Source: Psychrobacter sp. (GTDB lineage: Bacteria > Pseudomonadota > Gammaproteobacteria > Pseudomonadales > Moraxellaceae). From it: a stretch of 12,233 bases of DNA. Below the pieces are notes generated by a model. It ran no database searches. It was not told the origin of the DNA and saw only the letters and a program-made list of their open reading frames with translations. A program made the position numbers and the translations under genes. This document shows, piece by piece, positions 6,163-12,233 of this stretch; the stretch's first letter is position 1; each line of letters starts with the position of its first letter. The stretch is from NCBI RefSeq assembly GCF_030454045.1, contig NZ_JAKDJE010000083.1, positions 1-12,233 of the forward strand. The letters run 5' to 3'.

Positions 6163-7434
6163 TTAGTCGAGCTGATTGCCCAATGCCTTATCACTCAACC
6201 AACCTTCTAGAGGATGCTCGTTTTTGGGATAAGGATTGGCAAAGTGCTGATCAATATGCGCTTGCCCCTCTGCGCTCAAGCACTCTGCTAGTGAGCGCGA
6301 CCACTGCGGGCGCTTGTCCTTATCAATCAATAATGCTCGCACGCCTTCTTTGAAATCAGGATTGGCTGCACAATGCACTGCCACATTAGCTTCTAGATAC
6401 AAAACCTGCTCTATCGACAAATCAGCAACTTTATGAAACATTGCATATGTTAATGCTGCTGTCACAGGGCAGCCATGGCGATAGGTTGCGATGGCTCGTT
6501 GTGTCCAGCTGTCATCTGCAAACTCTTTGCTCAGATCTGCAAGCGCCTCATCGCTTTGTAGCAGGGCATCAATATCTGCCAGACCACCGCTGCTCATCAA
6601 TTGATGTATAGGCCGCCAGTATGTCGCAAGCTTACTGTCAGGTAACTCGGCGGCTGGTAGCTTGGCAAGTGCGCGGCTAACGATACTATGAGCGCTATTA
6701 TGATGAAATATACCTGTCCTATTTGCATCAGCTACCGTGTGCCAGTTGCTCTGCTTGAGACGCTGTATGATGGCCTCGTAATCACTACTAAGGACAGCAT
6801 ACTCTGCCAGATTGGCCAATAGCGCATCGCTCCCATTACACATCGCGCCCGTCAAACCTAAAAACAGCCCTGTTTTGGCAGGCATTCGCTGCAAAAACCA
6901 ACTGCCTGAGGCATCAGGAAATAACCCAATCGTAATCTCAGGCATGGCAAAACGGGTGCGCTCTGTGATCACACGATGACTGCATCCTGCCATCAGCCCC
7001 ATACCACCGCCCATGATAATGCCGTCGCCCCAAAGTATGAGCGGCTTTGGATAAAAATGCATTTGACGATACAGACGATACTCATGACTGAAAAACTCAG
7101 TAGCATAAGGGTTCGGCATTGGGGCACTGGTAGACATACTGTCATAGAGCTTACGGATATCACCGCCAGCACAAAACGCCTTGTCTCCTGCCCCTTTTAG
7201 TAGTAGTGCAACCACGCGATCGTCCGCTTGCCATTGCTTTAGCTGTGCTGATAAAAGTTGGCACATATCAACGCTGAGCGCATTAAGTGATTTTGGTGTA
7301 TTGAGCGTCATTATCCCGATTAGATGTCCACAAGCTGTGGGCTCAGTATGGAACAAGACAGAGGCTGCTTGTGCTGCATTATTTACTGATGTTTGGGAGT
7401 TAGTATCATTAGTCGATGTCGTCGCTGCTGTCAT
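6163..7434 (-). CDS. 3-hydroxyisobutyryl-CoA hydrolase (HIBCH-like)
   Basis: This 423-residue crotonase-superfamily protein most likely hydrolyses 3-hydroxyisobutyryl-CoA to free 3-hydroxyisobutyrate and CoA, releasing the acid for MmsB. The crotonase core starts near residue 38. It contains FCAGGD (87-92) and GIIMGGGMGL (138-147), which build the oxyanion hole, and MPEITIGLFPD (164-174), whose E166 and D174 are the hydrolase-type acidic residues. The stretch FKEGVRALLIDKDK near the C-terminus is characteristic of the hydrolase subfamily. The length (about 340-425 in relatives) separates it from the 260-residue hydratases. Residues 1-25 are a low-complexity Thr/Ser/Asn/Ala extension of unclear value, and the Shine-Dalgarno is weak, so the true start could be further in. 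It lies 64 bp after the hydratase gene. An enoyl-CoA hydratase/isomerase role is the less likely alternative. Confidence 0.87.
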   Translation of the reverse strand: MTAATTSTNDTNSQTSVNNAAQAASVLFHTEPTACGHLIGIMTLNTPKSLNALSVDMCQLLSAQLKQWQADDRVVALLLKGAGDKAFCAGGDIRKLYDSMSTSAPMPNPYATEFFSHEYRLYRQMHFYPKPLILWGDGIIMGGGMGLMAGCSHRVITERTRFAMPEITIGLFPDASGSWFLQRMPAKTGLFLGLTGAMCNGSDALLANLAEYAVLSSDYEAIIQRLKQSNWHTVADANRTGIFHHNSAHSIVSRALAKLPAAELPDSKLATYWRPIHQLMSSGGLADIDALLQSDEALADLSKEFADDSWTQRAIATYRHGCPVTAALTYAMFHKVADLSIEQVLYLEANVAVHCAANPDFKEGVRALLIDKDKRPQWSRSLAECLSAEGQAHIDQHFANPYPKNEHPLEGWLSDKALGNQLD

Positions 7435-7498
7435 AAAAGTGACCTATAAAAATTAAAAAACATGATAAATATTATGGCTTACGCCTTTTAAACATCGC

Positions 7499-8281
7499 TC
7501 ATTTATTTTGCCAATTGGGTTGACGCTTCTCCAAAAAAGCCTGCACCCCTTCGCGTTGATCCATGGTGTCGAATAGCTTCACAAAAGCTTCGCGCTCGTG
7601 AATAAGGTTCTGAGCAGGCGGCGTGTCTCTGGCCGCCTGAATCAATGCTTTGGAGTAGCTCACTGCAACGGGCGATTGCTTTGCCACTTTTTTCGCCAAA
7701 TCTTGAGCCGCTTGTAACCCTTCGCCCTTTGCTGCAACCTCTTCGACCAAACCAATGCGTAATGCCGTGTCTGCATCAACGCGCTCGCCGCATAATATCA
7801 CGCGCTTGGCCCAACCTTCACCCACCAGCCACGGTAGATTTTGGGTGCCGCCTGCACAGGGCAGTAATCCAACGCCAGTCTCTGGTAGCGCCATTTGTGC
7901 ATGTGTTTCTGCAATACGAAGATCACATGCAAGCGCACATTCGAGACCGCCGCCCATCGCATAGCCATTAATGACTGCAATACTGACACCGCGATAATTA
8001 GACAACGCTTCAAACGCCTCACCGAACGCAATCGCCATACTGATAGCGCGTCCTTTGTCCCCATCTGAAAAATTGTTTAAATCTGCACCCGCTGAAAAGA
8101 ACTTTTCTCCATCTCCATGTACGATCAATGCGTAGACATCATCATTGGCATTAAGGTCTGTGATAAGCTGCTTGAGAGCCTGTAAGCTGTCCATCGTCCA
8201 CGTGTGCGCAGGCGGGTTGTTCAATGTCAGTATGGCGGTATGACCATCGATCGATAGGGTTAGATTGGTATAATCTGTCAT
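7499..8281 (-). CDS. Enoyl-CoA hydratase (crotonase family)
   Basis: This 260-residue protein is predicted to hydrate methacrylyl-CoA to 3-hydroxyisobutyryl-CoA in this pathway. The crotonase features are FFSAGADL (61-68) and GYAMGGGLE (106-114), which supply the oxyanion-hole amides, and ALPETGVGLLPCAGGTQ (131-147). Both glutamates needed for hydratase chemistry appear present: E114 after GGG and E134 in LPE. The length is standard. A good AAGGA site (8288-8292) lies 6 bases before the ATG at 8281. It is 32 bp downstream of the acyl-CoA dehydrogenase gene and 64 bp ahead of the hydrolase gene, which indicates one transcript. Substrate choice within the family cannot be read from sequence; the neighbours suggest the valine branch, but it may also serve other short enoyl-CoAs. 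Confidence 0.9.
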   Translation of the reverse strand: MTDYTNLTLSIDGHTAILTLNNPPAHTWTMDSLQALKQLITDLNANDDVYALIVHGDGEKFFSAGADLNNFSDGDKGRAISMAIAFGEAFEALSNYRGVSIAVINGYAMGGGLECALACDLRIAETHAQMALPETGVGLLPCAGGTQNLPWLVGEGWAKRVILCGERVDADTALRIGLVEEVAAKGEGLQAAQDLAKKVAKQSPVAVSYSKALIQAARDTPPAQNLIHEREAFVKLFDTMDQREGVQAFLEKRQPNWQNK

Positions 8282-8313
8282 AAAACATCCTTGTTTTGGT
8301 AAAGCGAGATAAA

Positions 8314-9474
8314 TTAGCGTAACTGGCTTAGCCCTTCATCTTGCAGCACTTGACGTGAGATAATCACTCTCATGATCTCATTGGTGCCTTCTAGAATCTG
8401 ATGCACGCGCAAATCTCGTACATGACGCTCAAGTGGATACTCATTCAGGTAGCCATAACCGCCATGTAATTGCAGAGCTTCATTGGCAACTGCAAAACAC
8501 AGGTCTGTTGATAAACGCTTTGCCATCGCACAGTAAGTAGACGCTTGCCCGTCGTGGTTATCGACTTTATTGGCTGCCAGATAGAGCATTTGCCGTGCAG
8601 CAATCGTCTGAGTCAGCATATCAGCAAGTTTGAATTGCACAGACTGTAAGTTGGCAATGGGACTGCCAAACTGACTGCGCTCTTGTACATAACTGGTGGC
8701 TGTCTCTAATGCAGATTGCGCTGTACCGACTGCGCAAATTCCAATATTGATACGACCACCATCGAGTCCTTTCATGGCGATACGAAACCCTTGACCTTCC
8801 TCGCCTATTAGATTTGCGGCTGGTACTTTGACATCTTTAAAACTGATGGTTCGGGTCGGCTGCGCTTTCCAGCCCATTTTGTGCTCATTTTTGCCGTATT
8901 CGATACCAGCACTATTGGCATCAACCACAAATGCTGACACCCCTTTTGGGCCTGACGCGCCTGTACGCGCCATCACCACCAATACATCGGTCGAGCCTGC
9001 ACCAGATATAAAGGTTTTTTCACCGTTTAATACGTAGTAATCGCCTTGCTTCTCCGCTTTGGTACGGAGGGAGGCTGCATCCGACCCTGCATTCGGCTCT
9101 GTCAGACAATAACTGCCAAGCCACTCACCACTCACCATGTTGGGCAAATATTTTTCGCACAAAGGCGCACTGCCATACTCACCAATCATCCAGGCGGCCA
9201 TATTATGAATGCTCATATAGGCCGCCACAGACGTATCGCCCCATGCCAATTCTTCAAATACCATGGCTGAATCGAGTCTTGGTAATCCCAGACCGTCATA
9301 TTCTGGGTTGGTATATAACCCCAAAAAACCAAGCTCACCCGATTTTTTGATCACATCCACTGGGAAGTGGGAGTTGCGATCCCATTCAGCAGCATGCGGT
9401 TTGAGCTCTTTTTGTGCAAATTGACGGGCGGTTTGGCGAAAGGCAATTTGGTCATCGGTCAATGTAAAATCCAT
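8314..9474 (-). CDS. Acyl-CoA dehydrogenase, probably isobutyryl-CoA dehydrogenase
   Basis: This FAD enzyme of 386 residues is predicted to convert isobutyryl-CoA to methacrylyl-CoA and pass electrons to electron-transfer flavoprotein. It has the three-part acyl-CoA dehydrogenase fold: N-terminal helices (about 4-115), a beta domain with the signature CLTEPNAGSD (123-132), and C-terminal helices with QLHGGYGYLNEYPLERHVRD (335-354). The catalytic base is E362 in ILEGTNEIMR, as in short- and branched-chain members such as ACAD8. I chose the ATG at 9474 because AAGGA (9482-9486) precedes it by 7 bases and MDFTLTDDQ is a normal family start. A longer reading would begin at a TTG at 9501 with no good site. 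It is the first gene after the mmsA-acd gap. A 2-methylbutyryl-CoA or general short-chain activity is possible; the operon favours isobutyryl-CoA. Confidence 0.9.
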   Translation of the reverse strand: MDFTLTDDQIAFRQTARQFAQKELKPHAAEWDRNSHFPVDVIKKSGELGFLGLYTNPEYDGLGLPRLDSAMVFEELAWGDTSVAAYMSIHNMAAWMIGEYGSAPLCEKYLPNMVSGEWLGSYCLTEPNAGSDAASLRTKAEKQGDYYVLNGEKTFISGAGSTDVLVVMARTGASGPKGVSAFVVDANSAGIEYGKNEHKMGWKAQPTRTISFKDVKVPAANLIGEEGQGFRIAMKGLDGGRINIGICAVGTAQSALETATSYVQERSQFGSPIANLQSVQFKLADMLTQTIAARQMLYLAANKVDNHDGQASTYCAMAKRLSTDLCFAVANEALQLHGGYGYLNEYPLERHVRDLRVHQILEGTNEIMRVIISRQVLQDEGLSQLR

Positions 9475-9671
9475 GGGGTCATCCTTGTTCTTATAGATCA
9501 AATAGAGGTCTTAAATCTTAGAAAATATTGATAGAGACTCTCGTAAACACAACGGTAAGCGAGTTTATAAGACATTGGCGCTACCTGATAGCGGCATAAC
9601 GATCATCACACTGCGTTTCATAGTACCGCAAGTCGTATAACCGTCATACTGTAAATCCAATGCGCTAACAA
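9475..9671 (-). other. 197-bp gap between mmsA and the acyl-CoA dehydrogenase gene
   Basis: This is the widest gap inside the cluster. It contains a 5-bp inverted repeat, CGCTA (9579-9583) and TAGCG (9589-9593), without a T-run, so it is not a typical terminator. On the minus strand a TTGTGT followed after 17 bp by AATATT near 9530-9553 is only a weak promoter candidate. It may be an mRNA-processing or internal-promoter region that uncouples mmsA from the other four genes. Confidence 0.4.
9482..9486 (-). promoter_or_regulatory. Shine-Dalgarno that sets the acyl-CoA dehydrogenase start
   Basis: AAGGA on the minus strand lies 7 bases before the ATG at 9474. It falls inside the longer TTG-initiated reading, which supports the shorter 386-residue protein. 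Confidence 0.75.
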
Positions 9672-11156
9672 TTATATAGAAATTGTCGTGTTGACACCGC
9701 GGCTTGCCTCATCGTCGAACCAACGTGCAGTGACCGTTTTTGTTTGAGTATAGAACTGTACGGCTTGTTTACCATAAGGACCTAAGTCGCCCAATTTACT
9801 GGCACGTGATCCTGAGAATGAGAACATAGGAAGCGGTACAGGAATAGGTAAGTTAATACCGATTTGACCGACCTGAATGTCTTGCTGGAATTTATGTGCA
9901 GCAGCACCTGATTGGGTGAATATCGCGGTGCCGTTACCGTGTGGATTGGCATTGAGTAACGCAATGGCTTCGTCTAAGCTATTAGCCCGCATGATGCATA
10001 GGACTGGACCGAATATTTCTTGTTGATAAATTTGCATGTCGCTTGTGACATTATCAAAGATTGTGGGTCCCACAAAGTTGCCTTTTTCAAACCCTTCAAC
10101 GGTAATTCCGCGCCCGTCAAGTATCAAGCTTGCGCCTTCCTCGACACCCGTACCAATTAAGTGCTCGACACGGGCTTTGGCTGCTGTAGAGATCAGTGGG
10201 CCCAAATCTTTATCATTTTTACCAGCTGATACGACCAAACTCTCTGCTTTGGCTTTGATATCGTCGATCCATTCGCCAGCCGCACCGACCAATACTACCA
10301 CCGATAGCGCCATACAGCGCTGACCCGCTGCACCGAATGCCGCACCTGCGAGCTGATTGAGCGTTTGCTCCTTGTTGGCATCAGGTAAAATAACGCCATG
10401 GTTTTTTGCACCCATCATACACTGCGCGCGCTTACCCGATTGACTGGCACGCTCATAGACATGCTTGCCCACACTCGTAGAACCCACAAAAGACACCGCC
10501 TTAATATCTGGATGGTCACAGATAGCGTCGACAGTGGCTTTGCCACCATGCACGACATTGAGGACACCTTCAGGTACGCCTGCTTCAATCGCAAGCTCCA
10601 CCAGACGCATGGTCACCATCGGGTCTTGTTCAGATGGTTTGAGGATAAAGGTGTTACCTGTGGCAATCGCCATCGGGAACATCCACAGAGGAATCATCGC
10701 TGGGAAGTTAAACGGCGTGATACCCGCACACACACCGAGTGGTTGCCAAATGCTATAAGTATCAACGCCTGATGCGACGTTTTCTACAAAGTCACCAATT
10801 TGTAGATTGGCAATACCAGCCGCATGCTCTACAACTTCTAAACCACGAAACACATCGCCGCGCGCATCAGCAATCGTTTTGCCCTGCTCCGCTGTCAGAA
10901 TCTCTGCCAGTTCATCCATATGCTCACGAATAAGAGATTGATACTTTAAAAAGATGCGAGCGCGTGTGGTGATGGGTGTTTTTCGCCAGGTTTCAAACGC
11001 TGTTTGGGCGGCTGCAACCGCTTGGTTGATTTCATCATCGGTGGTTTGTGGTACTTTTGCGATGACTTCTTGGGTGGCAGGGTCGGTGATATCAATCCAT
11101 TCATCCGTATTTGACTGCATGAACTGACCATTGATGAGCTGCTGAACATGATGCAT
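9672..11156 (-). CDS. mmsA: Methylmalonate-semialdehyde dehydrogenase (CoA-acylating)
   Basis: This 494-residue aldehyde dehydrogenase oxidatively decarboxylates methylmalonate semialdehyde to propionyl-CoA with NAD+ and CoA, the last step of valine breakdown. Family features in order are ITPFNFPAMIPLW (146-158), ILKPSEQDP (171-179) for NAD binding, FVGSTSVG (223-230), and GQRCMALS (279-286) with catalytic C281. The usual general-base glutamate of ELGGK is absent: the matching segment reads MMGAKN (247-252), with Met at the Glu position, as expected of CoA-dependent members that thiolyse rather than hydrolyse the acyl-enzyme. QQEIFGPVL follows further on. Length is typical. AAGGA (11163-11167) lies 6 bases before the ATG at 11156. 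It is the first gene of the operon, behind a strong promoter and a candidate operator, and is separated from the next gene by 197 bp. Confidence 0.95.
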   Translation of the reverse strand: MHHVQQLINGQFMQSNTDEWIDITDPATQEVIAKVPQTTDDEINQAVAAAQTAFETWRKTPITTRARIFLKYQSLIREHMDELAEILTAEQGKTIADARGDVFRGLEVVEHAAGIANLQIGDFVENVASGVDTYSIWQPLGVCAGITPFNFPAMIPLWMFPMAIATGNTFILKPSEQDPMVTMRLVELAIEAGVPEGVLNVVHGGKATVDAICDHPDIKAVSFVGSTSVGKHVYERASQSGKRAQCMMGAKNHGVILPDANKEQTLNQLAGAAFGAAGQRCMALSVVVLVGAAGEWIDDIKAKAESLVVSAGKNDKDLGPLISTAAKARVEHLIGTGVEEGASLILDGRGITVEGFEKGNFVGPTIFDNVTSDMQIYQQEIFGPVLCIMRANSLDEAIALLNANPHGNGTAIFTQSGAAAHKFQQDIQVGQIGINLPIPVPLPMFSFSGSRASKLGDLGPYGKQAVQFYTQTKTVTARWFDDEASRGVNTTISI

Positions 11157-11267
11157 AAGATATCCTTATCTTTTTTGCGAGACTACCGTGTGATGGTATC
11201 TAACTATTCCTTGAGTGGTCGATGCGATAAGTATTTAAGAAGAAATGCTTATTAAAAATCACTTTTT

Positions 11268-11315
11268 AAAATGATTTATTTTGTATCATTATTGACTATA
11301 ACAATAAATCATTTT
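11268..11315. promoter_or_regulatory. Perfect 13-bp inverted repeat over the mmsA promoter, candidate operator
   Basis: AAAATGATTTATT (11268-11280) and AATAAATCATTTT (11303-11315) are perfect inverted arms with a 22-bp spacer and about 35 bp between centres. One arm fills the space between the -35 and -10 boxes; the other covers the early transcribed region. A bound dimer or tetramer would block polymerase, so a repressor site is the simplest reading. The IclR-family regulator encoded beyond mmsB is the obvious but unproven candidate. Confidence 0.55.
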
Positions 11316-11324
11316 TAGGGTCAA
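11295..11324 (-). promoter_or_regulatory. Sigma-70 promoter of the mmsA operon
   Basis: On the minus strand, TTGACC (11319-11324) is followed after 18 bp by TATAGT (11295-11300), each matching consensus at five of six positions. A TG two bases upstream makes it an extended -10 (TGTTATAGT). Transcription would start near 11288, giving an mmsA leader of about 130 bases. Confidence 0.7.
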
Positions 11325-11384
11325 GCGCTTTATTGAAATTTTGTTAAGTTTGTTTTATTGAAAATAAATCGCTCAATCAATGCC

Positions 11385-11416
11385 AATAAAAAAGCTCATG
11401 ACGACTCATGAGCTTT
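11385..11416 (-). terminator. Terminator of the PrpE-like gene
   Basis: AAAGCTCATGA (11391-11401) and TCATGAGCTTT (11406-11416) form a perfect 11-bp stem with a 4-base loop. On the minus strand it is followed by a T-run (11388-11393). It lies 71 bp after the synthetase stop and before the mmsA promoter, so the two transcripts appear separate. Confidence 0.82.
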
Positions 11417-11486
11417 GAAAGCTTGCCTGATTTTATGAGTGATAGAGAGTCCCACTCGCTCATAGCGCTGAGTTAATGGCTACCAT

Positions 11487-12233
11487 CTAATACTCTTTCA
11501 TGGACTGCTTAACGGCATCAATAGCGGCTGGATTGTCTAGGGTAGACATATCTCCTGTCGGTTTATCCTCTGCTAACGCCCGAATGGATCGGCGTAGAAT
11601 TTTGCCAGAGCGTGTTTTTGGCAATGACTGCGGAAAATAAATGGCAGCAGGCCTTGCGATACCGCCCAAGGATTTGACCACAGCGCCTATGACTTGCTGC
11701 TCAATACGGAAACGATTTTCGGTCGTTTCTACCTGCGTCTGATCTTTTAGCACACAAAATGCTATGGGCAGCTCGCCTTTTAGCTCATCTTGCACCCCAA
11801 CAACAGCGCATTCTGCCATCTCAGGATGGGTGCTGATCGCCTCCTCAATCTCTTGTGTCCCTATCCGATGGCCTGCAACATTGATCACATCATCCGTCCG
11901 TCCTAGGATATAAAAATACCCCTCTTCGTCGGTCACTGCATAATCTGAGGTAGAATACTGTCGACCATCAAATAACCCAAAGTAGCTACTCATAAAACGC
12001 TCATTATTACGCCATACTGTGGTGAGACAGCCAGGTGGTAGTGGCGCTTGAATCGCAAGGAGTCCTTTTTCACCCGCTTGACATACCTCCCCTGTCTCCT
12101 CGTTGAGGACACGTGCCTCATAACCGTACATAGGATAGCCAGGCGAGCCTTGTTTGTGCGGTTTATGATTGAATTTTGGGGTGTAATGGACAAAATTCAT
12201 GCTAAAAAGTAGGTGGTAGTCGCTAATGGACAT
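11487..12233 (-). CDS. prpE: Propionyl-CoA synthetase-like protein, C-terminal part (runs off window)
   Basis: These 248 residues are the C-terminal portion of an acetyl/propionyl-CoA synthetase, an ATP-dependent enzyme that activates a short-chain acid through an acyl-adenylate. The sequence has GSPGYPMYGYE (29-39), PLPPGC (64-69), the hinge/A8 motif GRTDDVINVAGHR (111-123) and PKTRSGKILRR (205-215), where K211 is the catalytic lysine often controlled by acetylation. The PMYGYE, PLPPGC and final DPAAIDAVKQSM pattern resembles PrpE more than acetyl-CoA synthetase. Full-length members have about 630 residues, so some 380 lie beyond the right edge. The apparent ATG at 12231-12233 is probably an internal Met following a QTETG-type motif, not the start. 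It has its own terminator upstream of the mmsA promoter. Acetyl- or isobutyryl-CoA synthetase activity is possible. Confidence 0.85.
   Translation of the reverse strand: MSISDYHLLFSMNFVHYTPKFNHKPHKQGSPGYPMYGYEARVLNEETGEVCQAGEKGLLAIQAPLPPGCLTTVWRNNERFMSSYFGLFDGRQYSTSDYAVTDEEGYFYILGRTDDVINVAGHRIGTQEIEEAISTHPEMAECAVVGVQDELKGELPIAFCVLKDQTQVETTENRFRIEQQVIGAVVKSLGGIARPAAIYFPQSLPKTRSGKILRRSIRALAEDKPTGDMSTLDNPAAIDAVKQSMKEY

Noticed and set aside
7645..7971. Plus-strand open frame of 108 codons inside the hydratase gene
   Set aside because: It lies antisense to a well-supported crotonase gene with intact motifs and has no recognisable protein features.
9565..9621. Minus-strand mini-ORF of 18 codons (MKRSVMIVMPLSGSANVL) in the mmsA-acd gap, overlapping the end of an even shorter one
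   Set aside because: It has no Shine-Dalgarno and is too short to judge; chance reading frames of this size are common.
10398..10772. Plus-strand open frame of 124 codons inside mmsA
   Set aside because: It is antisense to conserved aldehyde dehydrogenase coding sequence; its His/Arg-rich composition is typical of a shadow frame.
11329..11363. Direct repeat TTTATTGAAA at 11329-11338 and 11354-11363 upstream of the mmsA promoter
   Set aside because: It is a ten-base AT-rich repeat in AT-rich DNA and could easily be chance; not strong enough to call an activator site.
12231..12233. ATG at the window edge as the true start of the PrpE-like gene
   Set aside because: The family needs several hundred more N-terminal residues including the ATP-binding loops, so this Met is almost certainly internal.
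1..12233. CRISPR array, tRNA/rRNA, prophage, toxin-antitoxin or defence genes
   Set aside because: I looked for regular spaced repeats, RNA-gene signatures and relevant protein motifs and saw none.

Overview
This window looks like a gammaproteobacterial chromosome, most likely Psychrobacter or another member of the Moraxellaceae. That is inferred from protein resemblance: a CarO-like outer-membrane protein of the Acinetobacter/Moraxellaceae type, AT-rich intergenic DNA around moderately GC coding sequence, and strong hairpin-plus-T-run terminators. No rRNA, tRNA, CRISPR array, transposase gene or phage gene was found.

Left part (1-2750, rightward genes). A conserved protein of unknown function (286-900) sits between two copies of a roughly 51-bp direct repeat (1-52 and 983-1033). 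It is followed by a Pal-type OmpA-domain lipoprotein (1163-1681, own terminator) and an Sfp-type 4'-phosphopantetheinyl transferase (1838-2638). A perfect 12-bp bidirectional terminator (2692-2721) separates the transferase from the convergent CarO-like outer-membrane barrel gene (2759-3634, minus strand).

Middle (3635-5060). A 591-bp gene-free region lies between the CarO-like gene and a divergent IclR-family regulator (4226-4984). It holds a candidate promoter for each gene and some small inverted repeats. A 17-bp-stem terminator (5019-5059) closes the regulator gene against the operon on the other strand.

Right part (5132-12233, minus strand). This is a catabolic cluster for the distal half of valine/isobutyrate degradation. 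In transcription order it holds mmsA (acylating methylmalonate-semialdehyde dehydrogenase), an isobutyryl-CoA-dehydrogenase-like acyl-CoA dehydrogenase, an enoyl-CoA hydratase, a 3-hydroxyisobutyryl-CoA hydrolase and mmsB (3-hydroxyisobutyrate dehydrogenase). Together they would carry isobutyryl-CoA through methacrylyl-CoA, 3-hydroxyisobutyryl-CoA, 3-hydroxyisobutyrate and methylmalonate semialdehyde to propionyl-CoA. Upstream of mmsA is a good sigma-70 promoter overlapped by a perfect 13-bp inverted repeat, a candidate operator. Beyond it, in the same orientation but with its own terminator, is the C-terminal part of a PrpE-like propionyl-CoA synthetase that runs off the right edge.

Most of the window is recognisable core or accessory metabolism. 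The points most worth a second look are the mmsA promoter/operator architecture, the paired repeats around the unknown gene, the duplicated N-terminal segment of the CarO-like protein, and the possible double translation start of mmsB. I found no convincing wholly new system.
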